Origin: an uncultured Myxococcales bacterium
Lineage (GTDB): Bacteria; Myxococcota_A; UBA9042
Direction: 5' to 3'
Assembly: GCA_937910235.1 (NCBI GenBank)
Contig: CALENB010000082.1
Span: 1 to 34,333, forward strand
DNA length: 34,333 nucleotides
How positions within the stretch are numbered: position 1 is the stretch's first letter; each line of letters starts with the position of its first letter. The notes beneath the pieces are model-generated. The model was not told the DNA's origin. It saw only the letters and a list, made by a program, of their open reading frames with translations, and ran no database searches. Made by a program: the position numbers and the translations under genes. Of the stretch, positions 32,181 through 34,333 are shown piece after piece.

Positions 32181-32188
32181 AATCGGCG

Positions 32189-33391
32189 CTAGTCCTGCAA
32201 GAAGTTGAACTCGACGCGGCGGTTCTTCGCCCAGGCCGCCTTATTGTGGGCCGGATCGAGGGGCTTGTCCTCACCATAGCCAACCGGGATCAGGCGGCTT
32301 CGCGCGATGCCTCGCTCCACAAGGGCCGACACCACGGACTCGGCGCGACGCTGGCTGAGCTTCTTGTTCTTCTTGTCTGAACCACGCTCGTCGGTGTGGC
32401 CTTCGACCTGGACCCGTACGTCGTTGCGCGTCTTGAGCGCGTCCGCGGCCTCGTCGAGGATCTGGAAGGACAACGCACCGACGATCTTCGCGGAGTTGGT
32501 CTTGAACCGAATCTGCTTCTTGAAGATGATCCGATCCTTCTCCACGACGATGTTCTTGTACTCCTTGGGCTTGGGCGGCGCGGCCTTCTGGTCAGGGCAG
32601 CCGTCGTCATCGTCTAGGCCGTTGAAGGTCTCAGGCTTATTCGGGCACTTGTCCTCAGACACCGGATAATCAAGCTTTCCGTCGCCGTCATTGTCGAAGT
32701 CTGGACAGCCGTCCTCGTCGTCGTAGCCGTCCTTGTCCTCGGGCACGTTCGGGCACTTGTCGAGCTTGTCGGGGATGCCGTCACGGTCGTTGTCGAGCTC
32801 CGGACAGCCGTCCTCGTCGAGGAATCCGTCCTTGTCTTCCGCTTCGTCTGGGCAACGATCCTTCTGATCGTGGATGCCGTCGCCGTCACGGTCGTACTCC
32901 GGGCAGCCGTCGGTGTCTTCGTCGCCGTCGAAGTCCTCCGGGTCGTCCGGGCACTTGTCGCCTGCGTCACAGAAGCCATCACCGTCGCGATCTGGGCAGC
33001 AGCCCTTCTTGTCTTTGACCGCGAAGACTTTGGCCGTGTGTTGTTTCGCCAACCGAATGTGCGCCATGGCCGAGATCGTGTCGCCGCGATCCGACTCTAC
33101 TCGCGCAAAATCAATGTGAGACTCCGCAAGCGCGAGATCCCGCGGCGCGCAGTAGTACGCCTGAACTTTGGCCGAGCGCACGATCTCACTCATGCGTTTG
33201 GTCTCATCGGCGACCTTGCGCGACGAGATGCAGCCCGACAGCAACGCCACCGCGGCGAGGCACATCACAGCGACGCCACGGCGCAATGCCAAGCGACTGA
33301 GGCCGTTGAAGCGCCGCATCGGAGCGGCGCTCGTGGTCGCAGCGCCAGAGACGAACGATGGGCCTGGCGGTACCAGGGTGGCGCGGCTCAT
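32189..33391 (-). CDS. OmpA-family lipoprotein with thrombospondin type 3 repeats
   Basis: A 400-aa outer-membrane protein. A lipobox (VALLSGC) puts the lipidated Cys at about residue 54; residues 55-125 contain a helical DUF4398-like segment (RDLALAESHIDFARVESDRG). About five Asp-rich calcium-binding TSP3 repeats follow (DRDGDGIHDQKDRCPDE, DNDRDGIPDKLDKCPNV). The C-terminal OmpA domain (residues 285-400) has the diaminopimelate-binding signature HTDERGS and NKKLSQRRAESVV and NRRVEF. It should anchor the outer membrane to peptidoglycan. The ATG at 33391 overlaps the upstream TGA (ATGA); M25 at 33319 would give a more normal signal-peptide length and may be the true start. Confidence 0.92.
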   Translation of the reverse strand: MSRATLVPPGPSFVSGAATTSAAPMRRFNGLSRLALRRGVAVMCLAAVALLSGCISSRKVADETKRMSEIVRSAKVQAYYCAPRDLALAESHIDFARVESDRGDTISAMAHIRLAKQHTAKVFAVKDKKGCCPDRDGDGFCDAGDKCPDDPEDFDGDEDTDGCPEYDRDGDGIHDQKDRCPDEAEDKDGFLDEDGCPELDNDRDGIPDKLDKCPNVPEDKDGYDDEDGCPDFDNDGDGKLDYPVSEDKCPNKPETFNGLDDDDGCPDQKAAPPKPKEYKNIVVEKDRIIFKKQIRFKTNSAKIVGALSFQILDEAADALKTRNDVRVQVEGHTDERGSDKKNKKLSQRRAESVVSALVERGIARSRLIPVGYGEDKPLDPAHNKAAWAKNRRVEFNFLQD

Positions 33392-33927
33392 CGGCCACCT
33401 CCGCCGGACGGCGTGAAGGAAGGCGGCGCCTTTTTGCCCGGCTTATCGCCAAACTTGGTCTTGCGCTGGCTGCGCTCCTGCGCCAAACGCGCGACTTCCA
33501 CGGCCTTTTCGCTCATGACCCGGCTGCGTCGCGCGTAGGTGCTAGCCTGCTCGTAGAGCCCGTGCCCCTGCAGCTCCTTGGCCTTGTGCAGATAGCTCGC
33601 CGCTTTGGTGTACTCGTACGGCGCATTTTTCTGCCCCTCCAAGCTCTTCACCTCGGAGAGGTCGTGCTCCGCGTCGCTGATGACCGAGGCTGTCGTCACC
33701 GGTCCGCAACCGGCCGTCGTGGCGAACGCCAGCGCGACCAGCGCCAACGACGCCAGCCGGCATGTGGCAGGGGTGTATCGGCATGCGGCAGGGCTGTATC
33801 GGCTTGCGGCAGGGCTGTACCGGCTTGCGCCTGCGATGTGCCGACTCGACGGACGAAGCGGTTGCGAGGACGACTGGGGCCAGCGATCGGCTTTGCGATG
33901 CTGAAGATGGTCTGAATGCGCGCGCAT
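33388..33927 (-). CDS. DUF4398-type lipoprotein
   Basis: A 179-aa protein. A basic, repeat-containing leader (SRYSPAASRYSPAACRYTPA) precedes a hydrophobic stretch and lipobox (LALVALAFATTAGC), followed by a helical domain (ISDAEHDLSEVKSLEGQKN, TKAASYLHKAKELQGHGLYE, YARRSRVMSEKAVEVARLA) typical of DUF4398, and a Lys/Gly-rich tail. The leader before the hydrophobic core is about 50 residues, unusually long for a signal peptide. The ATG at 33927 has AGGAGA about 9 bases upstream. The open frame continues to 34092, but that part looks non-coding. It is translationally coupled to the OmpA/TSP3 gene, and both products probably lie at the outer membrane-peptidoglycan interface. Confidence 0.75.
   Translation of the reverse strand: MRAHSDHLQHRKADRWPQSSSQPLRPSSRHIAGASRYSPAASRYSPAACRYTPATCRLASLALVALAFATTAGCGPVTTASVISDAEHDLSEVKSLEGQKNAPYEYTKAASYLHKAKELQGHGLYEQASTYARRSRVMSEKAVEVARLAQERSQRKTKFGDKPGKKAPPSFTPSGGGGR
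33766..33828 (-). repeat. 21-bp in-frame tandem repeat in the lipoprotein leader
   Basis: Three copies of GGCAGGGCTGTATCGGCTTGC-like units (33766, 33787, 33808), encoding SRYSPAA-type heptads just before the signal-peptide core. The 21-bp unit preserves the frame. Confidence 0.9.
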
Positions 33928-34072
33928 GTATGCCGATCTCCTGGCGGTCTCCGGGGCTGGTGCCGCCGGATCGTCCGGTACTTTCGCGCCCGGTCGAATC
34001 GGTGTCAAGGCAACCACCGGCCCCGCGCTCGGGTCGCGGCATCTGAGGTGTCTTTCCGTCACGTACCTGAGC

Positions 34073-34333
34073 TCAGGAGCGCTTGACCACACCGTACTTG
34101 GTGATGGCGTACAGCGCTCGAAAGCCGTCTTTTACCCCGATTTTCTTGCCTTCTGCGTAGGTCCGACCGTTGTAGGAGATCGGCACCTCCCACACCCGCA
34201 CACCCATCTGCGCGATCTTCGCCGTCATCTCGGGCTCGATGCCAAAGCGATCCTCTTCCAGCACGAGTCGCTGCACCACGTCGCGCCGAAAGCACTTGTA
34301 GCAGGTCTCCATGTCCGTGAGGTTCAGGTCGGT
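34073..34333 (-). CDS. family 2 glycosyltransferase, C-terminal fragment (partial, right edge)
   Basis: The last 86 residues of a gene running off the right edge. [49 protein letters not shown] and [11 protein letters not shown] match the C-terminal half of DPM1/GtrB-like polyprenyl-phosphate glycosyltransferases. The frame is open to the edge, and the ATG at 34312 lies within the conserved region, so it is not the true start. The N-terminal DxD region is outside the window. Confidence 0.88.
   Translation of the reverse strand, partial: TDLNLTDMETCYKCFRRDVVQRLVLEEDRFGIEPEMTAKIAQMGVRVWEVPISYNGRTYAEGKKIGVKDGFRALYAITKYGVVKRS

Larger units (their letters stand above)
31642..32188. other. 547-base region without a convincing gene
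   Basis: It lies between the convergent stops of the PEGA and OmpA genes. Open frames exist on both strands, but they are Arg/Pro-rich, lack recognisable domains and look like shadows of GC-rich DNA. The stretch holds a three-copy 32-bp tandem repeat and a weak hairpin near its right end; otherwise I see nothing. Confidence 0.6.

Noticed and set aside
33928-34092. N-terminal extension of the DUF4398 lipoprotein
   Set aside because: The translation looks non-coding, and a ribosome binding site (AGGAGA) precedes the internal ATG at 33927.

Overview
The window is GC-rich, gene-dense bacterial chromosome, most likely from a myxobacterium or relative (Myxococcota, the former Deltaproteobacteria). 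This placement is an inference from gene content: a CarF-type plasmanylethanolamine desaturase, a cytoplasmic Ser/Thr kinase, PEGA, DUF4398 and thrombospondin-type-3/OmpA envelope proteins, and Cys-rich secreted stalk proteins. I see no rRNA, tRNA, CRISPR array, transposase or phage gene.

Layout. (1) 1-4261, minus strand: a tight group reading carF, a nucleotidyltransferase-like gene, and two paralogous B12-binding radical SAM genes; the last one runs off the left edge. (2) 4520-6623, plus strand: a sigma-70-like regulator followed by an unrecognised 372-aa protein, closed by a strong hairpin shared with the convergent gene. (3) 6698-10807, minus strand: two tandem secreted proteins with signal peptide, repeat stalk, P-domain-like module and jelly-roll-like tip. 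They share a 1155-bp core that appears base-for-base identical, but have different signal peptides and different C-terminal tips. (4) 11061-13486, plus strand: a Ser/Thr kinase and a helical partner, divergent from the stalk genes across a spacer holding a (CCGCA)6 microsatellite and a 12-bp palindrome. (5) A dienelactone-hydrolase-like gene (minus) divergent from a DUF938 methyltransferase (plus). (6) 15191-22879, plus strand: a mostly stop/start-overlapping run of GT2, DUF2304, GT2, Wzx-like flippase, methyltransferase, MATE transporter, PLP enzyme and a putative lipoprotein. This looks like a surface glycoconjugate or glycolipid locus. (7) 23020-30025, plus strand: zinc-ribbon membrane protein, large lytic transglycosylase, mutL and miaA. 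(8) A convergent DUF2752 membrane protein, a PEGA/TPR protein, a 547-base stretch with no convincing gene that holds a 32-bp tandem repeat, then on the minus strand an OmpA/TSP3 lipoprotein, a DUF4398 lipoprotein and the 3' end of another GT2 gene at the right edge.

The most unusual features are the twin stalk genes, where an identical core with divergent ends suggests recent duplication or gene conversion with tip switching, and the grouping of a plasmalogen desaturase with two B12-radical SAM enzymes and a nucleotidyltransferase. Cell-envelope and surface functions dominate the window. Housekeeping is represented by mutL-miaA. Several short tandem repeats occur: those inside genes have units of 15, 15, 18 and 21 bp (multiples of three), while those outside genes have units of 5 and 32 bp.
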